NCBI GenBank assembly: GCA_026397725.1
Contig: JAPLUI010000082.1
Location: 1 to 40,608, forward strand
Source: Verrucomicrobiota bacterium
GTDB taxonomy: Bacteria > Verrucomicrobiota > Verrucomicrobiia > Verrucomicrobiales > Akkermansiaceae
Reading direction: 5' to 3'
Length of the DNA: 40,608 nt
The position numbers and the translations under genes are program-made. The number at the start of each line of letters is the position of its first letter. Within the stretch, counting starts at the first letter, position 1. The notes beneath the pieces are model-generated. The model had not been told where the DNA came from, ran no database searches, and was given only the letters and a program-made list of their open reading frames with translations. This document shows positions 1 through 8,488 of the stretch, piece after piece.

Positions 1-1
1 C

Positions 2-712
2 GCACCTGTGGTAACTCCACCGGCAAATGTCACCGCGGAAGCGACCAGCGCCGTCGGAGCACTGGTAATTTACGCCGCCGCCACCGCGACCGATGCGGTC
101 GGCGTGACTGATCTGACGTATTCGCGCGAAAGCGGCACCACCTTCCCGTTAGGCACCACGATAGTAACGGTGACGGCCAAGGATGCCGCGAACAACTCCG
201 GCACAGCCACCTTCACCGTGACCGTGGAAGACACCACCGCACCGGTGGTACCCCCACCGATCGATCTCACCGTGGAAGCGACCAGCGCCGTCGGAGCGTT
301 GGTAATTTACGCCGCCGCCACCGCGACGGATGCGGTCGGCGTGACTAATCTGACGTATTCGCGCGAAAGCGGCACCGCCTTCCCGTTAGGCACCACGATA
401 GTAACGGTGACGGCCAAGGATGCCGCCAACAACTCCGGCACGGCCACCTTCACCGTGACCGTGGCAGACACGACCGCACCGGTGGTGACCCCACCGGCCG
501 ATCTCACGGTGGAAGCGACCAGCGCCGCCGGGGCGATGGTGACTTACGCCGCTGCCACCGCGACCGACATCGTCGGCGTGACCGATCTGAGGTATTCGCG
601 GGCCAGCGGCACCACCTTTCCACTGGGTGCCACCACGGTAACGGTAAGCGCCAAGGATGCTGCGCACAACTCCGGCACGGCAAGTTTCACCGTAACGGTG
701 ACCTCGCTGACG
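2..712 (+). repeat. Three tandem 237-bp repeats encoding HYR domains
   Basis: Units lie at 2-238, 239-475 and 476-712, all exactly 237 bp (79 codons). Units 1 and 2 are nearly identical at the nucleotide level, including synonymous positions such as the rare TTA codon in CCG-TTA-GGC. Unit 3 is more diverged. This points to recent duplication or gene conversion of the first two. Confidence 0.85.
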
Positions 713-1165
713 CCGTTGCAGAGTTGGCGCGAACAACACTTCGGTACCGTCGCAAACGCGGACGACGCCGCCGATGCTGCGGACCCGAACGACAACGGGA
801 TCACCAACCTCGTGGAATACGCGCTCGGCGGCGATCCGCTTGGCGGCACCACCGGCACGGCCATTCTGCCCCAACTCGGGCGAAGCGCGGACGATGCTTC
901 GCAGATCAGTTTCGCCCGCTGCGTGAACCACACCGACCTGACGCTCACCGTGCAAGCTGCCGACTCGCCTGCTGGTCCGTGGACGGATCTCGCCCAAAGC
1001 ACGGCGGGCGCACCGTTTGTGGTGCTGGCACCGGGAGCCGCCGCCCCCGAGACCGGCACCGGCGACACGCGCAACGTGACCGTGAGCGATCTCTATCCCG
1101 TGACAGATCCCGCCCATCCGCGGCGTTTCATGAAACTGCAAATCACGAATGTTGGAGAAAACTGA
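2..1165 (+). CDS. Secreted HYR-repeat protein, C-terminal part (5' end outside window)
   Basis: The open frame runs in from before base 1, so this is a 3' fragment of about 387 residues. It holds three tandem HYR (hyalin-type, Ig-like) domains of 79 residues each, recognisable by the recurring pattern TAPVV.PP...VEATS, then A.ATATD, then FPLGTT.VTVTAKDAANNSG. Such domains are adhesive or spacer modules in extracellular proteins. After about residue 238 comes a C-terminal module with W-R-E-x-H-F, a D-x-N-D-x-G-x-TNL stretch, EYALGGDP and a final RRFMKLQIT. Related ends occur on the M64-like protein just downstream and on the giant protein at 25-33 kb. The stop codon lies inside the next gene (17-bp overlap), which suggests an operon. 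The gene is probably exported, but the signal peptide is not in view. Ligand and substrate are unknown. Confidence 0.8.
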   Translation, partial: APVVTPPANVTAEATSAVGALVIYAAATATDAVGVTDLTYSRESGTTFPLGTTIVTVTAKDAANNSGTATFTVTVEDTTAPVVPPPIDLTVEATSAVGALVIYAAATATDAVGVTNLTYSRESGTAFPLGTTIVTVTAKDAANNSGTATFTVTVADTTAPVVTPPADLTVEATSAAGAMVTYAAATATDIVGVTDLRYSRASGTTFPLGATTVTVSAKDAAHNSGTASFTVTVTSLTPLQSWREQHFGTVANADDAADAADPNDNGITNLVEYALGGDPLGGTTGTAILPQLGRSADDASQISFARCVNHTDLTLTVQAADSPAGPWTDLAQSTAGAPFVVLAPGAAAPETGTGDTRNVTVSDLYPVTDPAHPRRFMKLQITNVGEN

Positions 1166-1784
1166 TACTCAGCGGAAGATGCGGGTCATGCGCAGGGCAG
1201 GCCTGGGCTTGCCTGTGGTGGTGGTCCTGGCCGTCGGCCTGTGGTGGCGGTTGGGACTGCGGCCGGACTGGGTTGGGACCGGTCGCGAGGGTGGGCCGCC
1301 ACCGGCTGCGGCACTTGTTTCCAGCGAAGTTGATTTGGCAGCGGTGCGGGTGGATGCCGGGGCGATCCCGGCGTCGCCCGGCAGGCAGACGGCGTTTCGG
1401 TTGCTGCTCGATGGCGACTCGGTGCAATTGATGGCGGTGGAGGAGTTGCAAGGGGATTTCCACCGGCGGCGGGGGCGGCTGGCGTGGTTGCCGGGAATGT
1501 TGTATTGCCGCTTGTTGGATGCGGAGCAGCGGGTGCTGGCCGAGGACACGCTGGCGGCCCCCGATCGTGCGTGTGTGGTGTTGGACCCGCAGGCAGCGGG
1601 TGCCGATGGCAGGCCGGTGGTCACCATGTTTTCGCCGTCCGGTCCGGTGGTGTTCCAGGTGCGCTTGCCGCATCTGGAAGCCGCCACGGAATTGCGGGTG
1701 TCCCGGCTCACCGGGCCGCGTCCCGCCGGGGCTCTTGCCGAACCGGTGGGGAAGCTGTTAGCCAGCATTGCCTTGCCCCAATGA
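1149..1784 (+). CDS. Small membrane-anchored protein of unknown function
   Basis: The product is 211 residues. After a short basic start comes one hydrophobic stretch (about residues 14-34, GLGLPVVVVLAVGLWWRLGL), then a soluble, probably periplasmic part. I do not recognise a family. The gene overlaps the stop of the HYR protein by 17 bp and its own TGA overlaps the ATG of the M64-like gene as ATGA, so the three are very likely translationally coupled. A second possible start is ATG 1179 (MRVMRR). Neither start has a clear Shine-Dalgarno sequence. The context suggests a helper or anchor for the secreted peptidase, but that is only inference from position. Confidence 0.6.
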   Translation: MLEKTDTQRKMRVMRRAGLGLPVVVVLAVGLWWRLGLRPDWVGTGREGGPPPAAALVSSEVDLAAVRVDAGAIPASPGRQTAFRLLLDGDSVQLMAVEELQGDFHRRRGRLAWLPGMLYCRLLDAEQRVLAEDTLAAPDRACVVLDPQAAGADGRPVVTMFSPSGPVVFQVRLPHLEAATELRVSRLTGPRPAGALAEPVGKLLASIALPQ

Positions 1785-3316
1785 AAACGGTTCCGGTGCT
1801 GTGTTGGCTGCTGTTGCCGGGCTTGCTGACCGGCCGCACTCTCGCGCAGGCGGCGGAGTTGTTTGGGGTGGAGGAGCACGGGACTCGTGCCCAGCGCCTC
1901 AACCTGGTCTTTCTATCGGAAGGCTATACCAGGGAGGAGTTGCCGAGGTTCGCCGACGATGTGGCCGCCGCCGTCACCTTTCTCTTTTCCAAGGAGCCGT
2001 GGCAGCGCTACCGGTCCTACTGCAACATCTATCGGATCGAGGTGGCATCCACCGAGAGCGGTTGTGACAATGGTGATACCGGCGGGCCTGGCGTCCAGCG
2101 CGACACCTACTTCGACACGGGTTTCAAAACGCCGGGGATCCCGCAGTCCCTGGAAGCCTCCGCAGTGGGAATGGGGCTGGCCTTTGCCTTGCTTAACAGC
2201 CAGGTGCCGGAATATGACATCCCCATCATCCTGGTGAATGATGCCAAGTATGGAGGTGCCGGCGACACCATCACGATTGTTTCCACGCATCCGTCGGGCA
2301 GTGCCATCGTCGAGCACGAACTCGGGCACTCCTTCGCGCTGCTGGCCGACGAGTATGCGGCGGATTATCCGGAATTCGACCCCTTCGAGGCACCTAACAA
2401 CACGGCCCAAACCAACCGTGACCTGCTCCGGTGGAATTACTGGATCGATGACGACACCCCGGTCCCAACCCCGGAAACAGCGCTGTACGATGCGGCGGTG
2501 GGCTTGTTTGAAGGCTCGATGTACCATGCTTCCGGCTGGTATCGCCCCCATTACAATTCCGTGATGAGAAGCCTCAACCGCCCGTGCGGGGCGGTGAACC
2601 GGGAGCAATTCGTGTTGCGGTATTACGCGCGGCTCAGCCCGCTCGACGACTGGTTTCCCGCCACTGACATGCGCTGGGTGACCGCGCTGGAGATGCTCGA
2701 GTTCACGGTCACACCAAAGGTGCCGGATTGCGGCGAGGCCTTGCTCACCACCTGGAAAATCGATGCTGTGGAGCAGCTTGCCGCCAGTGGCAATGGTTTC
2801 ACCACGGCGTCGGAAAACCTGGGCAACGGCGTGCATACCGTGACCGCCACCGTGCGGGATCCCACCGGCTTGGTGCGCCGGGATCCCGACGGGCTGCTGG
2901 AGGATTCCGTGACCTGGACGCTGGCTTTGAGCAACCAGCCGCCTAACAACCTCGGCGAGTGGCGCGATGCCTATGGCGATGACCTGGCCAACCCCGCCGG
3001 CGACGGCCTGCAAAACCTGATGAAGTATGCGCTCGGGTTGCTGCCGACCGCGCATGCCCAGCCGGAGGAATACCCTGCGGGGAGCCTGACCCATGAGGCA
3101 ACGGGGAGCCATCTCACACTCACCGTACCCCGCCGCGCCAGACGTCCGGAACTGGCCTACCGCGTGGAAGTGAGCGACGACCTGGTGACGTGGCACAGCG
3201 GCTGGGGACACACGGTGGTGCTCCGGGATGACGAGTCGATGCTGGTGGTCCGCGATGCCACGCCCATGACCGGCGCGGCGCGGCGTTTCATCCGCTTGAA
3301 GGTCACGGCATCTTGA
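1781..3316 (+). CDS. Secreted M64-type (IgA peptidase-like) zinc metallopeptidase
   Basis: The product is 511 residues. A Sec signal peptide (MKTVPVLCWLLLPGLLTG..LAQA, about 23 residues) is followed by a peptidase M64-type domain. The zinc motif is HELGHSFALLADEY: His179, Glu180 and His183, with the downstream DEY that is usual in this family. The N-terminal phrase LNLVFLSEGYT is also typical. After about residue 300 the chain changes to a beta-rich stretch, then a C-terminal module with LGEWRDAYG, GDGLQNLMKYALG, YRVEVSDDLVTW and the final ARRFIRLKV. That tail resembles the ends of the HYR protein and the giant protein in this window. The start at 1781 is set by the ATGA overlap with the preceding gene and by the signal peptide. 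An open frame extends further upstream to 1484 but lies over that gene. The substrate is unknown; IgA need not be involved. Confidence 0.85.
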   Translation: MKTVPVLCWLLLPGLLTGRTLAQAAELFGVEEHGTRAQRLNLVFLSEGYTREELPRFADDVAAAVTFLFSKEPWQRYRSYCNIYRIEVASTESGCDNGDTGGPGVQRDTYFDTGFKTPGIPQSLEASAVGMGLAFALLNSQVPEYDIPIILVNDAKYGGAGDTITIVSTHPSGSAIVEHELGHSFALLADEYAADYPEFDPFEAPNNTAQTNRDLLRWNYWIDDDTPVPTPETALYDAAVGLFEGSMYHASGWYRPHYNSVMRSLNRPCGAVNREQFVLRYYARLSPLDDWFPATDMRWVTALEMLEFTVTPKVPDCGEALLTTWKIDAVEQLAASGNGFTTASENLGNGVHTVTATVRDPTGLVRRDPDGLLEDSVTWTLALSNQPPNNLGEWRDAYGDDLANPAGDGLQNLMKYALGLLPTAHAQPEEYPAGSLTHEATGSHLTLTVPRRARRPELAYRVEVSDDLVTWHSGWGHTVVLRDDESMLVVRDATPMTGAARRFIRLKVTAS

Positions 3317-3450
3317 AGCCCCAGGACGGTTGAATCGTCTTTCCTAAAAATATTGCTGAAATTCGCGTTGTTTTGAACATTCCGCTTGTCATCGGCCACC
3401 CAATCCACAGAATCCGCCCCCGTTCAACCACCACGCACCCAATCCCCGCC

Positions 3451-4242
3451 ATGATCCAGAAATTCGCCAACCGCTCCGCTCAAGTCACGGCTACGGTCGT
3501 CACCACCATCCTGCTTACCGCGCCCGCCTTGTTCGCCCAAGGCACCGGCAAAGCTCCTGTGAAAGAATCCATGCTGAAAGTTTGGGTCCTGGACGGTGGC
3601 TGGACGATGATCTTCATCTTTGCCGCCATCATCGGTTTCATCGCGCTGACCATTTACAACTTCATGACCCTGACCAAGGCCAAGTACTGCCCGTCCGATC
3701 TGCGGGCGGCCCTGACCGAACACATGCGCAACTGTCGCGTCCGCTCCGCCATCGAGCTGGCCGCCTCGCACCCGTCCTACCTGGGTCGGATGGTGGCCTA
3801 TTCCCTCCCGAACATCGATGCCACCCAAACCGAAGACCTTGGCCGCGACCACGTCGAAGACGCCATGGCGGATTTCACCGTCAACGAAAACCGCAAGGTC
3901 ATGACCTGGATCAATTTCCTCTCGGTCATCGCCCAGGCCTCCCCGATGTTGGGTCTGCTTGGCACCGTGATCGGGATGGTCGGGGCCTTCGGCACCCTCA
4001 AGGTTTCCGGTTCGGCCGACCCCAGCCTGCTGGCCGGTGACATCTCCGTCGCCTTGCTCACCACCCTGTGGGGACTGATCAACGCCATTCCGACCATCGT
4101 GGTTTTCTACATTCTCAAGAACCGTTTCAACAACCTTCAGGCCGAATGCGTTCACGCTTGCGAGGAGATGCTCAATACGGCGCTCGCCACGGTCAACGCC
4201 GACACCCTTTACGCCAAGATTCCCGAAGGTCTCGCCGTTTGA
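3451..4242 (+). CDS. exbB: MotA/TolQ/ExbB-type proton channel protein
   Basis: The product is 263 residues. It begins with a signal-like segment (to about residue 30, ending ALFAQG), which is common in the longer ExbB proteins of this type. Three membrane helices follow, at about 50-75 (WTMIFIFAAIIGFIALTIYNF), 155-180 (INFLSVIAQASPMLGLLGTV) and 195-225 (AGDISVALLTTLWGLINAIP). The second and third have the TolQ/ExbB signatures SPMLGLLGTV.GM and ALLTT.WGL. The protein should form the inner-membrane pentamer that turns proton-motive force into movement of an ExbD-type partner. It is the first gene of an operon with two exbD-like genes and two TPR genes. I chose ATG 3451 because the signal peptide begins there. 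The leader is C-rich (ACCCAATCCCCGCC-ATG) with no Shine-Dalgarno sequence. Confidence 0.88.
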   Translation: MIQKFANRSAQVTATVVTTILLTAPALFAQGTGKAPVKESMLKVWVLDGGWTMIFIFAAIIGFIALTIYNFMTLTKAKYCPSDLRAALTEHMRNCRVRSAIELAASHPSYLGRMVAYSLPNIDATQTEDLGRDHVEDAMADFTVNENRKVMTWINFLSVIAQASPMLGLLGTVIGMVGAFGTLKVSGSADPSLLAGDISVALLTTLWGLINAIPTIVVFYILKNRFNNLQAECVHACEEMLNTALATVNADTLYAKIPEGLAV

Positions 4243-4255
4243 GGCCCTGGCCAGC

Positions 4256-4291
4256 GGCAGGACGCCACGCCGTTGGAGCCTGCGTCCCGCC
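4256..4291 (+). other. Hairpin in the exbB-exbD intergenic gap
   Basis: GGCAGGACGC (4256-4265) and GCGTCCCGCC (4282-4291) pair over 10 bp with one mismatch and a 16-nt loop. It lies 14 bp after the exbB stop and 34 bp before the exbD start, in the only sizeable gap among the first three genes. No U-tract follows, so it is not a classical terminator. It could stabilise or partly attenuate the transcript. Confidence 0.45.
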
Positions 4292-4325
4292 GAACTCGCC
4301 TTGAACCCCCAACTCTCAAACTTCC

Positions 4326-4790
4326 ATGTCTTCAAAACTCCGCTCCGCGACCCTTACGCCTGACGAAGATTGCACTCTCGACATGTCGCCGATGATCGAC
4401 ATGGTGTTCCTGTTGCTGCTCTTCTTCCTCGTCAACGCCACGGCCATCGTGGTCCGGACCGACCCGGCGGTCAGGCCGCCCGTTGCCTCGAAAGGCAAAG
4501 CGCAGGAAGACGGCCGGGGGCGCATCGTGGTCAACGTCCGCCCGGATGGCACCTATACTGCGGAGGACTTCGGTGTCATCCTTCCCGGCGAAGTGGAAAT
4601 CGCCGACCTGGTGAAGAAGGAGAAAGCGAAAATCGACGTGCTCGGCGTCACGCCGAAACTCCACCTGCGCGGTGATAAGGACGTCCTCTTCAAATACAGT
4701 CGCACTGCGATCAAGGCCGCCGCGTCAGCCGGCGTGGATCAGGTCGTCTTCGCGGTTTTCCCCGCTGCCCCTACCGGTTGGAAAAAATAG
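4326..4790 (+). CDS. exbD: ExbD/TolR-type biopolymer transport protein (first copy)
   Basis: The product is 154 residues. It has a short cytoplasmic start, one membrane helix (about residues 23-43, MIDMVFLLLLFFLVNATAIV) and a periplasmic domain. Asp25 in S-P-M-I-D sits at the place of the essential proton-carrying Asp of ExbD/TolR. The periplasmic part has the usual family layout, including LHLRGDKDVLFKY and the VVFAVFP end. With the upstream ExbB-like protein it should form a proton-driven motor complex. The leader TCTCAAACTTCC-ATG is pyrimidine-rich and has no Shine-Dalgarno sequence. The gene is followed after 24 bp by a second exbD-like gene, so the motor may be heteromeric. Confidence 0.87.
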   Translation: MSSKLRSATLTPDEDCTLDMSPMIDMVFLLLLFFLVNATAIVVRTDPAVRPPVASKGKAQEDGRGRIVVNVRPDGTYTAEDFGVILPGEVEIADLVKKEKAKIDVLGVTPKLHLRGDKDVLFKYSRTAIKAAASAGVDQVVFAVFPAAPTGWKK

Positions 4791-4814
4791 TTCAAGCCTC
4801 CTCCCATCCATCCC

Positions 4815-5276
4815 ATGGCCCGCCATAAAGAATACCTCGCCCTCGAGGACGAAACGCCAGCCTTGGACATCTCGTCCCTGATTGACGTCACTTTCCTCCT
4901 GCTCATCTATTTCCTCGTCACTTCGGCGGTCCAGATTCGCGAAACCGATTTGGGCATGAAGCTCCCGGCGGCCCTGCCGGGGGATGCGCAGCCGACCATC
5001 GTGCCGCTGTTCATCAAGATCGATGCCGGCGGCGTCATCTACACTGGGGTGGGGGCCTCCCAGCAGGTCTTGGACACGGACGCGAGTTCCCGCTCCTTGC
5101 CGATGCTCGCCGGCCAGCTCGACATGTATGCCAGTGCCGCCCGTTCCGCCAACAGCGAGCCGCTGGTCCAGCTTTGGGCAGACAGTGGGTCCACCGAACA
5201 ACGGGTGATCGATGTGCTCAACGCGCTGGCTGCCCAGGGCATCCAATCCGTGACCTTCACCGACCTCGTTGACTGA
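4815..5276 (+). CDS. exbD: ExbD/TolR-type biopolymer transport protein (second copy)
   Basis: The product is 153 residues. One membrane helix (about residues 22-42, LIDVTFLLLIYFLVTSAV) carries Asp24 in S-S-L-I-D, the counterpart of the essential ExbD aspartate. The periplasmic domain (QLWADSGSTEQRVIDVLNAL and the VTFTDLVD end) fits ExbD/TolR but differs clearly from the first copy, so this is an old paralogue and not a recent duplication. Tandem exbD pairs behind an exbB are frequent in PVC and related bacteria. The start is the ATG at 4815, with a C-rich leader (CCTCCCATCCATCCC). The gene probably works in the same complex as its neighbours. Confidence 0.87.
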   Translation: MARHKEYLALEDETPALDISSLIDVTFLLLIYFLVTSAVQIRETDLGMKLPAALPGDAQPTIVPLFIKIDAGGVIYTGVGASQQVLDTDASSRSLPMLAGQLDMYASAARSANSEPLVQLWADSGSTEQRVIDVLNALAAQGIQSVTFTDLVD

Positions 5277-5407
5277 CCCAGCAACCGGAGATTCTCATTT
5301 TGTCCTAAGCAGTTTTCGCCGTCGGCCGTTCCCTGATGCGGGCGCTGCCCGGCGGTGCTTCTGGTCCGGACCCAGCCTCACCTGTCAACCTCAAGCCCCG
5401 AACTCCC

Positions 5408-8400
5408 ATGAACATCACTCGCTGTGCCGCCTCCATCCTCGGAGGGTTCTTTGCCATTTCGATGATCTTCTCCAGCCCTGCGGCCGCGCAGGGGGATGAT
5501 CTCGATACCATGCTCAACAAGTCCCTGCTCGCCATGAAGGTGGAAAAATGGGAGGAGGCCCTGGCGATCTTCAACCGGATCATTGATCGCTTCGGCAAGA
5601 TCAATCCCCAACAGTTGTTCGGGGCGCAGTTCGGCGTCATCTATTACCGCAGGGGCATCTGCGAGTCAAAACTCAAACGGTGGCCCGAGGCCATGAAGTC
5701 GTTTGAAATCTGCTATCGCGATTTTCCCAACGCCGGCGCGAAGCCCGGCACCGGCAATATCTTTCACAAGCGGGCGCTCCTCCGCTGGGGCGAGGCCGCC
5801 ATCGGCGCCGAAGACTGGGCGCTCGCCCTCCGCCAATTCAAGAAGTTCATCGAGGAGCGCGAAAAGACCGATGAATACTCCCAGGGCGCCTTCTATATCA
5901 ATGTGTGCATTGCCTATTACAAACTCGGTAAAATCCGTGAGGGCAATGAAAACCTGGAAATCGCCATCAAGAACAAGGAGACTTTTCCCACCCCTGATGC
6001 CGGCATCCTGGCCGGCTTCCAAGCCCTCGTTGGTGCCGTCATCGAAAAAAGCAACGAACAGGCGCTGCTGGATTTCATTGCCAAGAACCGCGGCGACATC
6101 ACCGTCGAACCCTTTGAAATGCATGACTTCTCGCGGCTCTTCATGAAGCTCGCGGCAGACGCCGTCTCCGCCGACATGTCGCGTGCGGCCATGGCCTTGT
6201 ACCAGATGATTCCGGCCACCGAGGCGGCGATTGATGACACCCAGGTGCGGATCGATGCCCTCAGCCTGCGCCGACAAGTCAAGGATGGCGCACGCGTCAT
6301 CTCCACCAAGCAGCTCGTCGAGAACCTCAAGAGCTTTGAAGCCGAGCGCCGCGCGTCGAAACCCACAGAAACCACCAAGCTCGCTGCCGCCGCCTTCATT
6401 CATGAGAAATACGGCAACGTCCGCGGGGCCTGGGCCGCCTACGAGCAACTCGAACTCTACTTCCCGAAATCCGACAAGCGCGAAGACAACCTCTACAACC
6501 TCGTGCGCACCAGTTCCGTGATCGGTGAAGTCATCAGCAGCGAGCGATACGGGCGCGAGTTCCTCAAGATCTTTCCGAATTCCGCCCACGTCCCTGCCGT
6601 TCGCCGCATGATGCTCTCCTCGCTCTTCTATGAGGGCGAATACGAAACCTGCATCGAGGTGGCCTCCTCCATGATTGACACTCTCGAAAAGGGTTCCAAG
6701 GAGCATGACATCTGCCTGCATGTGCTCGGCGGCTCCTACTATTACACCGGCAAGTTCGACCTCGCCCAACCACTGCTCGACCAGCATGCGGAAAAGTACC
6801 CGGAGAGCCAGTTCATCGAAGCCTCGCTCTACTTCCAGGCCTCCAATCTCTCCCGCCTCCAGTTCTGGTCGAAGTCCGCCACGCTGCTCGACGCCTTCTT
6901 CGTCAAATACCCGGATCCGAAAGGCAACATCTTTTTCCCCTTCGCCCTTTACGACCGTGCCAACTGCCATTACGCCGAGGACGAATACGATGCCGCCCTC
7001 GAAAAACTCACCCGGCTCAAGACGGAATTCCCCAACGCCGAAGTCATGGATATGGCCTTGAACCTCGAGGGCAACGTCCAGCAGTCCCTCAAGAATCGCG
7101 AAGCCGCCGAAAAAGACTACCTCGAGGCCCTCGCCCTCGCCGAAAAACGCGGCAACCCCAACGTCTCCGCCGAAGCCCTCTACTACCTCGTCGCCCTGCT
7201 CGGCGAAAAGAAAAAGGGCGACAAGGAACTCAATCCGCGCCTCAAGGACGCCGTCCCCTTCGCCGACAAGTTCTGGAAAGAACATGGCAAGGACTCCACC
7301 TACAAAACCCAGGTCGCCGTCGCTCAGGTCGCCGCGCTTGACTCGGTCGGACGCGGTGAGGAAGCCCTCAACCGCCTGCGCGATGTGATCAGCGAAATGT
7401 CCACCTCCGGCCAGACCGGCAGCCTCGAGGCCGCCGTCAACTCCTACACCGAAGCCTACCTCGGGGATGGAGCTGACGGCAAGCCCAAGCACACGCCCGA
7501 GGAACTCAAGGTGCATTACTATGATTTCCCCGGCATCCGCGCCAGTGACAAGGCGGCCCGCGCGCTCCTCCGCATCGCCATCATCGGCGTGTTTGAAGAA
7601 GTCGGCAGGAAAGCACAAGATGACGAGACGAAACAGAGCAAGGCCAATGCCATGATCAAGGTCCTCTTCCAGGAGCTTAAGACCGACTTCAAGCCCAAGG
7701 AACTCACCAACTTCATCCTGGTCAACCTCGGGGATTATCTCCGCAAAAACACCACCGCCGTGCGCGAAGCGCTGCCTTACTATGACGAAGCCATCAGCCG
7801 TCCCGATCAATCCTACCGCTTTGCCGCGCTCTTCGGCCGCGGCGACGTCTATGCCCGCTCCACCGTCCCCGCCGACCTCGACAAGGGCATCGTGGACTTC
7901 GAACGGGTGCTGGCCGACTCCACCGAAAAGGCCGAACGGGAAAGCGCCCTTTACCGCATGATCGAAGCGCAACTCGCCAAAGGCGATTTCGTCAAGGCGA
8001 CCGACAACGCCAAGCTCTATCTGGATCGCGAGAAAACCGGCTTCAGCAAGTATTCACCGCAGGTTGGCTTCCTCCTGGCGCGATCCTATCAGGAACGTGG
8101 CGAGGTCAACGACGCCATTGCCGCGTATGTCAAGGTCTGGGGAGCCAACCAGGGCTTCATCAAAATCTCCGCCCCGGCCTTCCGGAATTGGATGGAGCTT
8201 TGCTGGCAGCGCAACCTGCCCGGCGACCCCGCCAGAAACGCGGAAGCCGACCGCCAGGGAGCCTACAACGGCGGTGCCAAGTTCATCGAGGCAACCAACC
8301 GCCCCGAGTTCCAAGCCAAGATGTCCGATGAGGACAAGGTGCTGTGGAAGGAAGTCGAACAGCTCGTCAAAAAGTTTGAATCGGACCCCAGCATCAAGTC

Positions 8401-8452
8401 CCTGGCCCAACAGAAAAAGGATCGGGACGCCGGTCGCGGTCCCAAGAAATAA
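5408..8452 (+). CDS. Large exported TPR-repeat protein
   Basis: The product is 1014 residues. A signal peptide (MNITRCAASILGGFFAISMI..SSPAAAQ, about 28 residues) is followed by TPR-like helical pairs along nearly the whole chain. Examples are KWEEALAIFNRIIDRFG near the start, LKRWPEAMKSFEICYRDFP, WALALRQFKKFIEE and EYDAALEKLTRLKTEFPNAE. It most likely forms a long superhelical scaffold in the periplasm. Position directly after exbB-exbD-exbD suggests that it couples the motor to an outer-membrane or cell-wall task, in the way YbgF/CpoB partners Tol-Pal, but the length is far greater. The frame is open further upstream to 5336, but the signal peptide fixes the start at 5408. The C-terminus is charged (KKDRDAGRGPKK). 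Confidence 0.82.
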   Translation: MNITRCAASILGGFFAISMIFSSPAAAQGDDLDTMLNKSLLAMKVEKWEEALAIFNRIIDRFGKINPQQLFGAQFGVIYYRRGICESKLKRWPEAMKSFEICYRDFPNAGAKPGTGNIFHKRALLRWGEAAIGAEDWALALRQFKKFIEEREKTDEYSQGAFYINVCIAYYKLGKIREGNENLEIAIKNKETFPTPDAGILAGFQALVGAVIEKSNEQALLDFIAKNRGDITVEPFEMHDFSRLFMKLAADAVSADMSRAAMALYQMIPATEAAIDDTQVRIDALSLRRQVKDGARVISTKQLVENLKSFEAERRASKPTETTKLAAAAFIHEKYGNVRGAWAAYEQLELYFPKSDKREDNLYNLVRTSSVIGEVISSERYGREFLKIFPNSAHVPAVRRMMLSSLFYEGEYETCIEVASSMIDTLEKGSKEHDICLHVLGGSYYYTGKFDLAQPLLDQHAEKYPESQFIEASLYFQASNLSRLQFWSKSATLLDAFFVKYPDPKGNIFFPFALYDRANCHYAEDEYDAALEKLTRLKTEFPNAEVMDMALNLEGNVQQSLKNREAAEKDYLEALALAEKRGNPNVSAEALYYLVALLGEKKKGDKELNPRLKDAVPFADKFWKEHGKDSTYKTQVAVAQVAALDSVGRGEEALNRLRDVISEMSTSGQTGSLEAAVNSYTEAYLGDGADGKPKHTPEELKVHYYDFPGIRASDKAARALLRIAIIGVFEEVGRKAQDDETKQSKANAMIKVLFQELKTDFKPKELTNFILVNLGDYLRKNTTAVREALPYYDEAISRPDQSYRFAALFGRGDVYARSTVPADLDKGIVDFERVLADSTEKAERESALYRMIEAQLAKGDFVKATDNAKLYLDREKTGFSKYSPQVGFLLARSYQERGEVNDAIAAYVKVWGANQGFIKISAPAFRNWMELCWQRNLPGDPARNAEADRQGAYNGGAKFIEATNRPEFQAKMSDEDKVLWKEVEQLVKKFESDPSIKSLAQQKKDRDAGRGPKK

Positions 8453-8488
8453 CCCGGCGCCACCCTCGAAGCTCACCCCCCCACCGTC

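Noticed and set aside
386..1141. Minus-strand open frame over the HYR repeats
   Set aside because: It has the same period as the plus-strand HYR repeats and no domain of its own.
1913..3211. Minus-strand open frame of 432 codons
   Set aside because: It is antisense to the M64-type peptidase, which has a clear zinc motif and signal peptide.
5666..7972. Long open frame of 768 codons on the minus strand
   Set aside because: It lies wholly inside the large TPR gene. Its composition (rich in Gly, Val, Glu, Phe) is the usual shadow of a GC-rich helical protein and shows no family pattern.
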